The notes: generated by a model from the letters alone, not told the origin. Shown: positions 11,208-21,222, counted from the stretch's first letter. The stretch: 64,000 nt of DNA from Pseudomonadota bacterium (GCA_018261895.1 JAGTRT010000022.1:26821-90820); one strand, 5' to 3'. Numbers and translations: made by a program.

Positions 11208-11894
11208 TCACTGCTGCTGCCGCTTCTCAGCATCAACATGGTTCAACGGCTCACGCAGCACAGCGAAATCTCTTGGCGCAACGTACTGCATCAACTCCTT
11301 GCCATCGGCATCGACCACTACATCAAGCCCCTTGTCCGGATAGAGCAAATGCACGCGCTTTTCCGAAACGACAAGCCGCTCGCCGGGCTTCCCAAAACGC
11401 TGAGTGACCGTCTCTTCATCCAGGTTGACGGTGGGTATGACACTAATCGCCTTAACGGCCATCTTTTCGATCGCCAGCAGGTCATCGGGGTGCAAGGTAA
11501 TCTTCCGCGTCACGCTTTCCATGTGCTTGGCTTTCAGTGCGCGTTCCCGCATTTCCAGAATTGCCTCATTTTTCGCGTCGACCGTAACAATCACCTTGGC
11601 CAGCACAAAACCTAACGCCACTTGCGAGTAATAGCCTTCAAGGGTGCCAATTTCGTTGGGTTCCGCAATAATCGCCAGATCGATCTCGGCACCCAGCTTT
11701 TTGCGTACGTCACCGACAGTGCTGACTCCTGGCTGCAAACCAAAAACCGCACTCCCGCCCTTTCCGTCTAGTTCGATTTGCCAGGGTAAATTGGCATTGG
11801 GGTCCACGCCTGCTTGCTTGCCGGTACCCGGTAACAAGAAGGGAATGACCAGGGCAGCAACGATCAAGGCGATTATCGACAAGGCGAATTTCAT
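11208..11894 (-). CDS. Conserved membrane-anchored protein of unknown function
   Basis: I do not recognise a named family. The 228-residue product has an N-terminal hydrophobic segment (MKFALSIIALIVAALVIPFL) that is either an uncleaved signal anchor or a signal peptide. A soluble, presumably periplasmic, region follows. The segment FGLQPGVSTVGDVRKKLG resembles the SmpA/BamE-type phrase in which a short helix follows 'G.S...V...LG', and a second such phrase is ETVTQRFGKPGERL. This suggests two tandem BamE-like folds, but that is inference from spacing only. It lies upstream of ndk on the same strand, 72 bp away. Confidence 0.7.
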   Translation of the reverse strand: MKFALSIIALIVAALVIPFLLPGTGKQAGVDPNANLPWQIELDGKGGSAVFGLQPGVSTVGDVRKKLGAEIDLAIIAEPNEIGTLEGYYSQVALGFVLAKVIVTVDAKNEAILEMRERALKAKHMESVTRKITLHPDDLLAIEKMAVKAISVIPTVNLDEETVTQRFGKPGERLVVSEKRVHLLYPDKGLDVVVDADGKELMQYVAPRDFAVLREPLNHVDAEKRQQQ

Positions 11895-11951
11895 GGTTTC
11901 CTAACAGACGCTCCGGGGAGCGGATTGTGCCATACGAGTTCGGAAAATGAA

Positions 11952-11978
11952 CAAGCCCCGGACTCAGCCGGGGCTTGC
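11952..11978 (-). terminator. Hairpin downstream of dctM
   Basis: CAAGCCCCGG / CCGGGGCTTG form a 10-bp GC-rich stem with a 7-base loop, about 27 bp after the dctM stop. On the minus strand it is followed by only a short T run (GTTC), so termination may be moderate. It separates the dctPQM operon from the gene starting at 11894. Confidence 0.65.
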
Positions 11979-12004
11979 AAACAACACTGAACCTGCAGGC
12001 AGAC

Positions 12005-13288
12005 TTAGATCATGCCGAGTTGCTGTGGCAGCCAAAGGGACAATGCAGGCCAGTACGTCACCACGAGCAGGAAGCCCAGCATGGAGAGCAACCATGGCCA
12101 GACTGCGATAGTGAGTTCTGTAATCCCCATTTTGGTAATCCCCGACGCGACATAGAGATTCAGTCCGACCGGCGGGTGGCACATACCAACCTCCATATTT
12201 ACCACCATCAGGATGCCAAAATGCACGGGGTGGATGCCGAGCGCAACTGCAACCGGGAATAGGATGGGAGCGAAGATCAGGACAATTGATGACGGCTCCA
12301 TGAAGTTACCAGCCAGAAGCAGGATCACATTGACCGCCAGCAGGAAGGTGATCACCCCCAAACCATTGCCCAACATCCAGTCCGCCAGTGCCTGCGGAAT
12401 ATTTTCGTTGGTCATGATGAACGAGAACAACACGGCATTGGTGATGATGTAGAGCAACATTGCCGACATGTTCGCCGAGTTGAGCAACACCTTTGGCACG
12501 TCCTTCAACCCGAGATCCTTGTAGATGAACACGGCGCAAATAAAGGCATAGACTGCAGACATGGCCGCAGCCTCTGTCGGCGTGAAAATACCTGAATAGA
12601 TTCCACCCATGACAACAACGATGAGCAACAGCCCCCAAACCGAAGCGCGGAAGGCTCTCCAGCGCTCTCCCCAAGTGGCCTTCGGTTGGCGTGGGTAGTT
12701 GAATTTCTTGGCGCGATACCAGGTAACACCACCCAACACACCTGCCAACGCCAAGCCCGGAATTACGCCGGCCATAAATAGCGCGCCGACCGATGTATTG
12801 GTCGCCACCGAGTACATCACCATGACGATGGACGGCGGAATGAGGATGCCAAGGGCCCCGGAAGTCGCAATGACGCCGGCGCCGAACTTGTTCGGGAACC
12901 CTGCCTTGACCATAGCCGGCAGGAGAATGGAACCGATAGCCACGACCGTCGCGGGACTGGAACCAGAGACTGCCGCGAACAGCGCACAGGCCAACACGCC
13001 GGCCAAGCCAAGACCACCATACCAATGGCCGACCATGGATGTCGCGAAATTGATCATCCGTTTCGCCACCCCGCCGTGTGTCAGAAAGTTACCGGCCAGG
13101 ATGAAAAACGGAATGGCCATGATTTCGAACTTCTCGATGCCGGTGAAGAGCTTAAGCGCCACCGATTCGAGCGGCACTTCTGTCATCGTAAAGAGGAAGG
13201 TCAGCACAGTCAGACCGAGCGAAATGGAGATCGGCATGCCGGACAGCATGAGCACGGCGAGCAGACCGAAAATTACCAGAGCGTTCAT
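12005..13288 (-). CDS. dctM: TRAP transporter large permease DctM
   Basis: DctM is the 12-helix sodium-coupled transport subunit of tripartite (TRAP) C4-dicarboxylate transporters. The 427-residue protein is hydrophobic throughout and starts MNALVIFGLLAVLMLSGMPI. It contains the family phrases GKNMGSSPAT-like VSGSSPATVVAIGS and PPSIVMVMYS, and ends in CHPPVGLNLYVAS. Its start overlaps dctQ by four bases. Together with dctQ and dctP it forms a complete TRAP system. Confidence 0.96.
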   Translation of the reverse strand: MNALVIFGLLAVLMLSGMPISISLGLTVLTFLFTMTEVPLESVALKLFTGIEKFEIMAIPFFILAGNFLTHGGVAKRMINFATSMVGHWYGGLGLAGVLACALFAAVSGSSPATVVAIGSILLPAMVKAGFPNKFGAGVIATSGALGILIPPSIVMVMYSVATNTSVGALFMAGVIPGLALAGVLGGVTWYRAKKFNYPRQPKATWGERWRAFRASVWGLLLIVVVMGGIYSGIFTPTEAAAMSAVYAFICAVFIYKDLGLKDVPKVLLNSANMSAMLLYIITNAVLFSFIMTNENIPQALADWMLGNGLGVITFLLAVNVILLLAGNFMEPSSIVLIFAPILFPVAVALGIHPVHFGILMVVNMEVGMCHPPVGLNLYVASGITKMGITELTIAVWPWLLSMLGFLLVVTYWPALSLWLPQQLGMI

Positions 13289-14064
13289 TGCTGCTCCCCC
13301 TTCTCGTTTTTGTTGCGGCGCTCACCCTGGCGGCGCTCTTGATCCTGACCGCTCATCTCCACCTGCCGGCGATCTTCACCTGAACGGCGCTCACCAACCA
13401 TTGGGTGCTTCAAGTCGTGCATGTGCAGGTTATCGTCCATTCCATAAAGATTGACATCGACAGGCGGCTTTTCATCTTCCAGACCATCGACGTGCCCATG
13501 ATCATGATGTGGTAGCTCACCCGTACGAATGAACGAAATACAAACCTGCAAGAAGCGGAAACACATCAGCGAAGAGCCAAGCGGAATAGCGCTATAGACG
13601 ATCCAGGTAGGCCATTCAAGGTCCGGTGTCGTCGGCCCCTCATAGTTGTCCCCGGTATCGATCCCGAGGAACTGGAATATGGCGTAATGGGCACCGTTTT
13701 CCCAGACAAAATGCCCACCAAGTGTCGCCACGATGCCGGTAAACAAGGCGCCGGCCAACAAGCCGAAAACAATGGCCTTGCCCCGGGCTCCATCATCGAG
13801 TCGGTTGATCAGCACATCGACGCCAACGTGGATGCCGGTACGCACGCCATAGGCGGCGCCAAATTTCGCCATCCAGACAAACATGATGATGCAGAGCTCC
13901 TGAGCCCAGCCGAAATTGAGTGTCAGCAGCCAGTCCTGCAGACCGGGAATATCCATCCCTGCCAGATAGCGGTGCATGACGGAAAGAAAAATTATGAGTG
14001 TGGCAGCCCCCATCAGGAAGGTGACCAGCAACTCTTCAAGGTGATTCAACGCCTTGTTGATCAT
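13285..14064 (-). CDS. dctQ: TRAP transporter small permease DctQ with a long charged C-terminal tail
   Basis: DctQ is the four-helix subunit linking DctP binding to DctM transport. The ATG at 14064 (MINKALNHLEELLVTFLMG) is preferred: it follows GGGGGAA and begins at the first conserved helix, giving 259 residues. The membrane part ends near residue 185. Beyond it is an unusual tail of about 75 residues. It holds a His-rich patch (HHDHGH) and two copies of an Arg motif (GERRSGEDRRQ and QERRQGERR). Typical DctQ proteins are shorter. The stop overlaps the start of dctM. Confidence 0.93.
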   Translation of the reverse strand: MINKALNHLEELLVTFLMGAATLIIFLSVMHRYLAGMDIPGLQDWLLTLNFGWAQELCIIMFVWMAKFGAAYGVRTGIHVGVDVLINRLDDGARGKAIVFGLLAGALFTGIVATLGGHFVWENGAHYAIFQFLGIDTGDNYEGPTTPDLEWPTWIVYSAIPLGSSLMCFRFLQVCISFIRTGELPHHDHGHVDGLEDEKPPVDVNLYGMDDNLHMHDLKHPMVGERRSGEDRRQVEMSGQDQERRQGERRNKNEKGEQQ

Positions 14065-14086
14065 GACGAGTTCCCCCGTTGTGACG

Positions 14087-14104
14087 AGGGGGCCGTGGCC
14101 CCCT
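14087..14104. promoter_or_regulatory. Perfect GC hairpin between dctP and dctQ
   Basis: AGGGGGCC-GT-GGCCCCCT is a perfect 8-bp inverted repeat in the 61 bp between the dctP stop and the dctQ start. No T run follows on the minus strand, so it is unlikely to be a full terminator. Such hairpins after a binding-protein gene often protect its mRNA and raise its level over the permease genes; that role here is inferred. Confidence 0.6.
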
Positions 14105-14125
14105 GCGTTCAAGTTGCAGCTACGG

Positions 14126-15130
14126 TCAGAGGCTATCCGGCTTGAAGCCGATATCCTTGTAAACCGCCTGGATCACTTCCTTGCCAACGCGGCCTTCCAT
14201 CTTCTGATGGACCGGCACCAGCGCCTTCTTGAATGCCAGACGTTCTTCCTTGGTCGGTGTATAGACAGTTGTCTTTCCGCTCTTCTTAACCGCATCCAGT
14301 GCGCTATCGTTTTCGACCTTGGCGATCTGGTTTGCGTAACGCGTTGCCTGCTCCATGGCATCCTCAAGTTGCCCGCGCACATCGGCCGGCAGACCATCCC
14401 AGAATTTCTTGTTAACAATGACCGCGTAACCGAGGTAACCGTGCTCAGTCAGCGTCAAATGTTTCTGCACTTCATGCATCTTCTGGGTATAGAGGTTCGA
14501 AATCGGATTCTCCGTACCATCTACAACGCCCGTCTGCAGCGCCTGATACACCTCAGAGAAAGCCATGACTTGAGGCAAGCCGCCCAGCGCGCGCACTTCT
14601 TCCTCGAGCACCTTGGAAGACTGGATACGCAACTTCTTACCCTTGAGGTCTGCAGGCGTCTTGATTGGAGTATTCAGCGAAAAGGACTTGAATCCGTTGT
14701 CCCAGTAGCCCAGACCACGAATTCCCTTGGGCTCCAGCTTGCTCAGCAACTGCTTGCCAACCGGACCATTGGTAACTTTGCGCAGATCTTCGTAGCCGCT
14801 GAAGATGAAAGGCAGATCGAACACTTCAAATTCCTTGACACCCAACGGGCCAAATTTGGCCAACGAAGGCGCAAGCATCTGGACAGCACCGAGTTGCAGC
14901 GCTTCCATTTCTTCCTTGTCCTTGTAAAGCGTCGAGTTCGCATAGACCTCAACCTTGACCTTGCCCTTGGTCAGTTCGCCGGCCTTCTTGGCAAACATTT
15001 CGGCCGCTTTGCCTTTCGGGGTATCGGCAGCCACGACATGACTGAACTTGATGACAATCGGCGCCTGGGCATAGGCGCTCAGCGACACGACACCTGCGAA
15101 CAAAGCGATCAATAATTTGGATACTTTCAT
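14126..15130 (-). CDS. dctP: TRAP C4-dicarboxylate-binding periplasmic protein DctP
   Basis: DctP is the periplasmic solute-binding subunit of the TRAP transporter. The start at 15130 (MKVSKLLIALFAGVVSLSAYA) has a good GGAGGAG Shine-Dalgarno 8 bp upstream and gives 334 residues with a signal peptide cut after AYA. The mature protein shows IVIKFSHVVAADTPKG, the substrate-contacting Arg region GKKLRIQSSKVLEEE, and QTGVVDGTENPISNLYT, all typical for the DctP family. It is the first gene of dctPQM. An inverted repeat shared with dctA lies about 85 bp upstream. Confidence 0.95.
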   Translation of the reverse strand: MKVSKLLIALFAGVVSLSAYAQAPIVIKFSHVVAADTPKGKAAEMFAKKAGELTKGKVKVEVYANSTLYKDKEEMEALQLGAVQMLAPSLAKFGPLGVKEFEVFDLPFIFSGYEDLRKVTNGPVGKQLLSKLEPKGIRGLGYWDNGFKSFSLNTPIKTPADLKGKKLRIQSSKVLEEEVRALGGLPQVMAFSEVYQALQTGVVDGTENPISNLYTQKMHEVQKHLTLTEHGYLGYAVIVNKKFWDGLPADVRGQLEDAMEQATRYANQIAKVENDSALDAVKKSGKTTVYTPTKEERLAFKKALVPVHQKMEGRVGKEVIQAVYKDIGFKPDSL

Positions 15131-15214
15131 TGTTGTCTCCTCCAATAAATTGAGAAAGCGAAATTAATCAATTTCAGCTGGATGAAATTATTACGAAAGA
15201 GATAACTGCCGCGT

Positions 15215-15231
15215 ATTGTGGTTTTCCACAT
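15215..15231 (-). promoter_or_regulatory. Candidate DctR operator upstream of dctP
   Basis: ATTGTGG-TTTT-CCACAT is an inverted repeat with 6-bp perfect arms (one mismatch at the seventh position), 85 bp upstream of the dctP start. The arms match those of the repeat upstream of dctA (16738-16755). The pairing with both transport promoters and the nearby FixJ-type regulator DctR suggests a regulatory site; binding is inferred. Confidence 0.6.
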
Positions 15232-15244
15232 AGCGCTCGCCCAT

Positions 15245-15274
15245 AAAAAAACCGCCGGAACAGCCGGCGGTTTG
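15245..15274 (-). terminator. Rho-independent terminator after dctA
   Basis: On the minus strand AAACCGCCGGC-TGTT-CCGGCGGTTTTTTT forms a strong stem followed by a T run, 18 bp after the dctA stop. It insulates dctA from dctPQM. Confidence 0.9.
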
Positions 15275-15291
15275 AGGGCGATAAAAACCGA

Positions 15292-16641
15292 TCAGTGGTG
15301 CTCGACAATCGGGCGAGGAACGTGGGGGATAACCACCTCCGGCGCATCGTCCAAAACCAGCTCAGGGTTGTCCGCTTCATCATCGGTTTCGTTGTTGAGA
15401 ACAGCGTTCATTCGCTCGACATCCAATGCCTTACACCACTTGGCGACCACCAATGTTGCGACGCTGTTGCCGATAAAGTTTGTCAATGCGCGAGCCTCGG
15501 ACATGAAACGATCGATACCAAGAATCAGTGCCAATCCGGCAACCGGGACCGTGCCCACAGCCGACAGCGTCGCCGCCAACACGATGAATCCACTTCCAGT
15601 AACGCCCGCCGCCCCTTTGGAGGTAAGGAGCAGGATTAGCAACAGCGTAATTTGTTGCCCAAGATCCATCGGCGTATTGGTAGCCTGAGCAATGAACACG
15701 GCCGCCATCGTGAGATAAATCGATGTTCCGTCAAGGTTGAAGGAATAGCCCGTCGGCACGACCAGACCGACGACCGATTTCTGGGCGCCGGCATTTTCCA
15801 TCTTGGCCATCAGGCGAGGCAACGCAGACTCCGATGATGACGTGCCAAGTACCAGGAACAACTCTTCCTTGATGTATTTGATCAGCTTGATGATCGAGAA
15901 TCCATGAGCGGCGGCGATACTGCCCAGCACGCCCAGAATGAAAATCACGCAAGTCAGGTAGAAGGCGCCCATCAGGCTGGCCAGTTGCGCCAGACTACCG
16001 ACACCGTGCTTGCCAATGGTATAGGCCATTGCACCAAAAGCACCGATCGGAGCGACCTTCATGATGACGCCAACGATACCGAACAGCACGTGAGACAGCT
16101 TTTCAATCAACTCGAATACAGGCTTGCCGCGCTCACCAAAGGCGTGCATGGCATAGCCGAAAAGGATCGAGAAGAACAGCACCTGCAGCATGTCCCCCTT
16201 GGCAAACGCATCGACAACGCTGGTCGGGATGATGTTCAGCAAAAAATCCACGGTCGACTGCATCTTGCCCGGCTCGGCATATTTCGCGATGCCTTTTGTA
16301 TCGAGCGTCGAAACATCGACGTTCATGCCAACACCCGGCGCCCACAAATTGACAACAATCAAGCCGATGATCAGTGCAATCGTGCTGACAATTTCGAAAT
16401 ACAAAACGGCAAGCCCGCCTGTCTTGCCAACCTTCTTCATGTCCTCCATGCCGGCAATGCCAACGACAATGGTGCAGAAGATGATCGGGGCAATGATCAT
16501 TTTGATCAACTTGATAAACCCGTCACCCAGCGGCTTCATCGCCGCACCGGTTTCGGGATAGAAATGTCCGAGCAACACGCCGATGACGATCGCGACAATT
16601 ACCTGGAAATAGAGACTCTTGAATATTGCTTTTTTGGCCAC
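15292..16641 (-). CDS. dctA: C4-dicarboxylate transporter DctA (DAACS family)
   Basis: DctA is a secondary carrier importing succinate, fumarate and malate with protons or sodium. I use the GTG at 16641 ([20 protein letters not shown]), which has GGAGGG about 9 bp upstream, giving 449 residues. The sequence shows the family signatures [13 protein letters not shown], the serine-rich loop [25 protein letters not shown] and the helical membrane body. A second dicarboxylate system, dctPQM, lies immediately downstream behind a terminator, and the dctB-dctR sensor pair is divergent upstream. Confidence 0.95.
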   Translation of the reverse strand: MAKKAIFKSLYFQVIVAIVIGVLLGHFYPETGAAMKPLGDGFIKLIKMIIAPIIFCTIVVGIAGMEDMKKVGKTGGLAVLYFEIVSTIALIIGLIVVNLWAPGVGMNVDVSTLDTKGIAKYAEPGKMQSTVDFLLNIIPTSVVDAFAKGDMLQVLFFSILFGYAMHAFGERGKPVFELIEKLSHVLFGIVGVIMKVAPIGAFGAMAYTIGKHGVGSLAQLASLMGAFYLTCVIFILGVLGSIAAAHGFSIIKLIKYIKEELFLVLGTSSSESALPRLMAKMENAGAQKSVVGLVVPTGYSFNLDGTSIYLTMAAVFIAQATNTPMDLGQQITLLLILLLTSKGAAGVTGSGFIVLAATLSAVGTVPVAGLALILGIDRFMSEARALTNFIGNSVATLVVAKWCKALDVERMNAVLNNETDDEADNPELVLDDAPEVVIPHVPRPIVEHH

Positions 16642-16722
16642 GGGGCTTGCCCTCCTTTGGTAGCGCCATCCGGAAAGTCCGGAAAGTGGGCGGCAGTATC
16701 CCCAACGCAATGCCTTCAAACC

Positions 16723-16755
16723 ATTGTGGATTTCCGAATTGTGGATAGCCACAAT
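16723..16755 (-). promoter_or_regulatory. Candidate DctR operator in the dctA-dctB intergenic region
   Basis: ATTGTGGATAGCCACAAT (16738-16755) is a perfect 7-bp-arm inverted repeat with a 4-base spacer. A direct repeat of its left half (ATTGTGGAT) lies at 16723-16731, 15 bp away. The centre is about 105 bp upstream of the dctA start and about 46 bp upstream of dctB. The same arms occur upstream of dctP. Confidence 0.65.
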
Positions 16756-16792
16756 TACGTATCGTGAAATGACGTGATGTACCATTTTGACA

Positions 16793-18778
16793 ATGAGCCA
16801 AACTCTTCAGATACCAAGTGGAAACTCCCGTCGACTCCGATGGCTGCTTGCTTTACCCAAAATGGGCATTGTCCTGCTGCTTATTGCCGTACTCGCACTG
16901 ATTTGGCTACTCCACCGCAATGAGGCTGAAGAAGAGCGTTCCGCACTGATAAAGGATGTGCTGTGGCTTGAACAGAATCTTCGTTTTCATCTGGGCAGCA
17001 ACGAAGAACAATTGCAGCAGTTGGCGCTGGACATGGCCAATGCGCCTGATCGCCAAAAGCTTTTCAGAATACGCGCCGAACACATGCTGAAAAATTCGTC
17101 GGATATTGCCCAAATCCTCTGGCTGGACAACAACCGACATGTTCTGGATGCGCTGCCAACGACCAAACACCCGGATAGCGACATTGAATCTTTTGGTCCG
17201 CCAGTCACAGCAAAAGCTTTCGAACTGGCCCATCGCCTAGGTAAACAGCAATACAGCGAACCATTTTTTCTTGAGGATAATCGCGCCTATATCGAGCTGC
17301 TTGTTCCGCTATTCAATGAGCGCCGTATTGTCGGGATGCTCGCGCTTCTTTACCCACTGGAAACCCTTCTTGCCAATCAGGTACCATGGTGGTTCACCGA
17401 AAAATACAAGGTCGAAATAGTCGACGACAATGATCGTCAGTTTGCGACGAAGACCCACATATCGGGCAACCGAAGCCAAAGCTACGAAATACCCTTCGAC
17501 CCGCCGGGATGGGGTTTGTTGCTACGCGTCACAAGTTACAACGCGCCAGACAACACCCTTCAGCGCCTGCTGGTTGCGGCAATCATATTGCTCGCCGCAG
17601 GCGTTTTCTGGAGCCTGTGGCTGGTTCGTGACCTGATGAAGAAGCGTTCTCTGGCAGAGGATGCACTCAGGGAAGAACACGCCTTCCGGGCTGCCATGGA
17701 GGATTCCTTAACCGTCGGCATGCGCGCCAGGGATTTAAAAGGACGAGTCATTTATGTCAATCCGGCATTCTGCAGAATGACTGGTTTCAGTGCCGCCGAA
17801 CTCGTCAATCGAGCCCCACCGATGCCTTATTGGGCCCCCGAGCAACTGGAAGAAACATTTGCCATGCACCAAACCGTTCTGGCCGGAGAAGCCCCGCCTG
17901 ACGGTTTTGAAATCACCTTCATGCGCAAAAATGGAGAACGTTTCCACGCGCTGATCTACGAAGCAAAACTGATTGACGGGAGCGGTCGGCACACCGGCTG
18001 GATGGCGTCCGTCCTTGACATCACGGAACGCAAGCATGCCGAGGAGCTGGCCCGCCAGCAACAGGACAAACTGCAATTCACATCGCGACTGGTCACCATG
18101 GGCGAAATGGCATCGACACTTGCCCATGAACTCAACCAACCCCTGGCTGCAATCGCCAGCTATAACACGGGATGCCAAAACCTGCTATCCAGCGGAAAGG
18201 CTAACCCCCAGGACATTCTTCCTGCCTTGGAAAAAATCGGCGTACAAGCCCAGCGCGCGGGGAAAATCATCCGCCGAGTACATGACTTCGTTCGCAAAAG
18301 CGAACCCAAGCGCGCCCCTTGCCTGATCGGGGAGGTCATTGAGGACTGCCTGGGCTTTGTGGAAGCGGAAGCGCGCAAACGCCACGTCCGGATTGACTGC
18401 GAAATCCCCAATCTGGCGCCCATACCCGCTGATCGCCTGATGCTTGAACAGGTTCTGCTCAACCTGATCCGCAACGGAATGGAAGCCATGGCGGGAAACG
18501 AAGAGGCAGATCGCGTTCTGAACATCTCGACGGTAACGATCGACTCGGAAATACAGATCCAGGTAAGCGACTGTGGCAGCGGCATCTCGCCAGAAATTCG
18601 GGACAAGTTATTTACGGCATTCTTCACAACCAAGCCAGAAGGGATGGGGATCGGACTTTCCATCTGCCGGTCCATTGTTGAATTCCATCGAGGCAGACTT
18701 TGGGCTGAAGACAATATCCACTCCCCAACCGGAAGCGGTACGATATTCATATTCACCCTGCCAATGGAAAGCGAATGA
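16793..18778 (+). CDS. dctB: Sensor histidine kinase of the C4-dicarboxylate two-component system (DctB/DctS type)
   Basis: The protein probably senses external C4-dicarboxylates and phosphorylates the regulator that follows. The ATG at 16793 gives 661 residues; an in-frame TTG lies two codons before it. Membrane helices at about 16-40 and 257-280 flank a periplasmic sensor region of about 215 residues. A PAS domain follows (about 300-420), with the phospho-acceptor His445 in [14 protein letters not shown]. The ATPase has [18 protein letters not shown] and GMGIGLSI. The stop overlaps dctR by four bases. The assignment to dicarboxylates rests on dctA being divergent. Confidence 0.88.
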   Translation: MSQTLQIPSGNSRRLRWLLALPKMGIVLLLIAVLALIWLLHRNEAEEERSALIKDVLWLEQNLRFHLGSNEEQLQQLALDMANAPDRQKLFRIRAEHMLKNSSDIAQILWLDNNRHVLDALPTTKHPDSDIESFGPPVTAKAFELAHRLGKQQYSEPFFLEDNRAYIELLVPLFNERRIVGMLALLYPLETLLANQVPWWFTEKYKVEIVDDNDRQFATKTHISGNRSQSYEIPFDPPGWGLLLRVTSYNAPDNTLQRLLVAAIILLAAGVFWSLWLVRDLMKKRSLAEDALREEHAFRAAMEDSLTVGMRARDLKGRVIYVNPAFCRMTGFSAAELVNRAPPMPYWAPEQLEETFAMHQTVLAGEAPPDGFEITFMRKNGERFHALIYEAKLIDGSGRHTGWMASVLDITERKHAEELARQQQDKLQFTSRLVTMGEMASTLAHELNQPLAAIASYNTGCQNLLSSGKANPQDILPALEKIGVQAQRAGKIIRRVHDFVRKSEPKRAPCLIGEVIEDCLGFVEAEARKRHVRIDCEIPNLAPIPADRLMLEQVLLNLIRNGMEAMAGNEEADRVLNISTVTIDSEIQIQVSDCGSGISPEIRDKLFTAFFTTKPEGMGIGLSICRSIVEFHRGRLWAEDNIHSPTGSGTIFIFTLPMESE

Positions 18779-19371
18779 CTTCCCCCAAAGCGCATCTGGT
18801 TGACGACGACGACGCGATTCGCGATGCTTTGGCCTGGTTGCTCACATCGCGCGGCATTGCCAATGCCGCCTACGATTCGGCGGAAAGCTTCTTGTCTGCC
18901 TGGACGCCAAGTACCAGCGGTTGCGTCGTCCTCGACATGCGAATGACGGGCATGAGCGGACTGGACTGCTTTGATCAGCTACGAGAGAGGAAATCAACCC
19001 TTCCCGTCATTTTCCTGACGGGTCACGGTGACGTTCCCCTGGCGGTCAATACGCTCAAAAAAGGCGCTTTCGATTTCTTCGAAAAACCGCTCAACGACAA
19101 TGAGCTGGCCACCCGCATCGAAGAAGCGATGAATCTTGATGCCCGCCAGCGAGCGGCCAATGCCTCGGCAGACTCTGTCAATGCAAGAATTTCCACATTG
19201 ACCACGCGCGAGCGCCAGATCATGGACCTCGTGCTGATGGGCAAATTCAACAAGGTCATCGCTGACGAACTGAACATCAGCATGCGCACCGTCGAGGTGC
19301 ATCGCGCCAACCTTTTCGACAAGATGAAGGTCAAAACAGCGGTCGAACTAGCCAATCTGCTTAAACCCTGA
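18775..19371 (+). CDS. dctR: FixJ/DctR-type response regulator (REC + LuxR HTH)
   Basis: The 198-residue regulator has a receiver domain with acidic pocket DDDD near residue 10, phospho-acceptor Asp54 (VVLDMRMTGMSG) and Lys near 104 (FEKPLND). The C-terminal LuxR-type HTH is LTTRERQIMDLVLMGKFNKV with TVEVHRANLFDKM. This is the FixJ/DctR class, not the sigma-54-dependent DctD class. It overlaps dctB by four bases and is the natural candidate to bind the ATTGTGG repeats upstream of dctA and dctP. Confidence 0.88.
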   Translation: MTSPKAHLVDDDDAIRDALAWLLTSRGIANAAYDSAESFLSAWTPSTSGCVVLDMRMTGMSGLDCFDQLRERKSTLPVIFLTGHGDVPLAVNTLKKGAFDFFEKPLNDNELATRIEEAMNLDARQRAANASADSVNARISTLTTRERQIMDLVLMGKFNKVIADELNISMRTVEVHRANLFDKMKVKTAVELANLLKP

Positions 19372-19478
19372 TGTCGATGCTTCCCTACAGCCTCTTTTTT
19401 CGCTAGCATCACGCAACATTCACGTCGCCAATCCGGCGCGATCTCACCGATTCGTTTTACCCATCCCATGAGGCAACC

Positions 19479-19805
19479 ATGAGCGAGCACATTCATTACG
19501 TAACCGACGACACCTTTGAAGCGGAAGTGCTGCAATCGCAGCAACCGGTTCTCGTCGACTACTGGGCAGAGTGGTGTGGGCCCTGCAAGATGATTGCTCC
19601 CATCCTCGACGAAGTGGCAAACGAGTATGCCGGCAAACTGAAGGTAGCCAAGGTCAATATTGACGACAATCAGGCTACTCCCGCCAAGTACGGCATCCGC
19701 GGCATTCCGACCCTGATGATTTTCAAGAACGGCAACATCGAAGCGACCAAGGTTGGTGCATTGTCCAAATCCCAACTTGCTGCCTTTATTGACAGCAACC
19801 TGTAA
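19479..19805 (+). CDS. trxA: Thioredoxin 1
   Basis: Thioredoxin is the small cytosolic dithiol reductant of ribonucleotide reductase and other targets. The 108-residue protein has the active site [10 protein letters not shown] at about residues 28-38 and the conserved cis-Pro region [19 protein letters not shown] Shine-Dalgarno lies 6 bp before the ATG. It precedes rho, the classical trxA-rho order. Confidence 0.98.
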   Translation: MSEHIHYVTDDTFEAEVLQSQQPVLVDYWAEWCGPCKMIAPILDEVANEYAGKLKVAKVNIDDNQATPAKYGIRGIPTLMIFKNGNIEATKVGALSKSQLAAFIDSNL

Positions 19806-19822
19806 TCTCCGTAGTCTCCTGC

Positions 19823-19849
19823 CCTGAAGGTGCGTCCTGCACCTTCAGG
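19823..19849. terminator. Hairpin between trxA and rho
   Basis: CCTGAAGGTGC-GTCCT-GCACCTTCAGG is a perfect 11-bp stem 18 bp after the trxA stop. There is no following T run, so it may act as an mRNA 3' stabiliser or pause site instead of a strong intrinsic terminator. Confidence 0.6.
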
Positions 19850-19962
19850 CAGATACCATCGGCTTAGCGCCCGGGTATCACTCCCCTCTCAAAAGCTACC
19901 AAGCTCTCGCGCCCCCGGTTTCGGGCTGCAGCCCGGCCCTCCATTAGGCGCCATACTCCCAC

Positions 19963-21222
19963 ATGCAACTTTCCGAACTCAAAACACTACACGTCAGCAA
20001 ACTGCTGGATATGGCGACCGAATTGGCGATCGAAAACGCCAACCGGATGCGCAAACAGGAATTGATTTATGCCATCCTGAAGGCCAAGGCCAAAAACGGC
20101 GACACCATTTACGGCGATGGCACCCTCGAAGTACTGTCCGATGGCTTCGGCTTTCTTCGCTCGGCCGATACCTCATACCTGGCCAACCCGGACGATATCT
20201 ATGTTTCGCCGTCGCAAGTCAGGCGTTTCAACCTGCGCACGGGCGATACGGTTGAAGGCGAAATTCGTACCCCCAAGGATGGCGAACGCTACGTTGCATT
20301 GACGAAGCTTGACCGCATCAATGGCTTCCCGCCCGAAGCCAACAAAAACAAGATCATGTTCGAGAACCTGACGCCGCTGCATCCGACGCGTCACCTCAAG
20401 CTCGAACGCGACATCAAGTCCGACGAAAACATTACCAGCCGTGTCATCGACATGATCGCCCCGATCGGCTGCGGCCAGCGTGGCCTGCTCGTTGCACCGC
20501 CGAAGACCGGCAAGACCGTGATGCTGCAGAACATCGCCCACGCGATTACCGCCAATCATCCGGAAGTCGTGTTGATCGTGCTGCTTATCGACGAGCGTCC
20601 GGAAGAAGTCACCGAAATGACCCGCACCGTCAAGGGTGAGGTCGTCGCCTCTACCTTCGACGAACCGGCCACCCGCCACGTCGCAGTTGCCGAGATGGTC
20701 ATCGAGAAAGCCAAGCGCCTGGTCGAGCACAAGAAGGACGTCGTGATCCTGCTCGACTCGATCACTCGCCTGGCCCGCGCCTACAACACCGTACAACCGG
20801 CTTCCGGCAAGGTGCTGACGGGTGGTGTCGACGCCAATGCCCTGCAGAAGCCCAAGCGCTTCTTCGGTGCAGCACGCAACATCGAGGAAGGCGGCTCGCT
20901 GACCATCCTCGCCACGGCGCTGATCGATACCGGCTCGCGCATGGACGAAGTGATTTACGAAGAATTCAAGGGTACCGGCAATTCCGAAATCCATCTTGAC
21001 CGTCGCATGGCGGAAAAGCGGATGTATCCCGCGGTCAACGTCAACCGCTCCGGCACCCGCCGCGAAGAGCTGCTGCTCAAGCCGGATGTGCTGCAGAAGA
21101 TGTGGGTCCTGCGCAAACTCTGCTACCCGATGGATGATCTGGAAGCCATGGAATTCCTGCTCGACAAGGTCAAATCGACCAAGGGCAACCAGGAGTTTTT
21201 TGACGCCATGCGCCGCGGCTAA
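19963..21222 (+). CDS. rho: Transcription termination factor Rho
   Basis: Rho is the hexameric RNA helicase of factor-dependent termination. The 419-residue protein begins [20 protein letters not shown]. It has the RNA-binding cold-shock-like domain ([17 protein letters not shown]), the P-loop VAPPKTGKT and Walker [17 protein letters not shown]. The Q-loop and R-loop region lies around [20 protein letters not shown]. Length and motifs are canonical. It follows trxA and precedes rpmE, a common betaproteobacterial order. Confidence 0.98.
   Translation: MQLSELKTLHVSKLLDMATELAIENANRMRKQELIYAILKAKAKNGDTIYGDGTLEVLSDGFGFLRSADTSYLANPDDIYVSPSQVRRFNLRTGDTVEGEIRTPKDGERYVALTKLDRINGFPPEANKNKIMFENLTPLHPTRHLKLERDIKSDENITSRVIDMIAPIGCGQRGLLVAPPKTGKTVMLQNIAHAITANHPEVVLIVLLIDERPEEVTEMTRTVKGEVVASTFDEPATRHVAVAEMVIEKAKRLVEHKKDVVILLDSITRLARAYNTVQPASGKVLTGGVDANALQKPKRFFGAARNIEEGGSLTILATALIDTGSRMDEVIYEEFKGTGNSEIHLDRRMAEKRMYPAVNVNRSGTRREELLLKPDVLQKMWVLRKLCYPMDDLEAMEFLLDKVKSTKGNQEFFDAMRRG

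Noticed and set aside
16642..16792. Sigma-54 promoter for dctA
   Set aside because: I looked for a TGGCAC-N5-TTGC type site and found none. The regulator is of FixJ/LuxR type, which does not need sigma-54.
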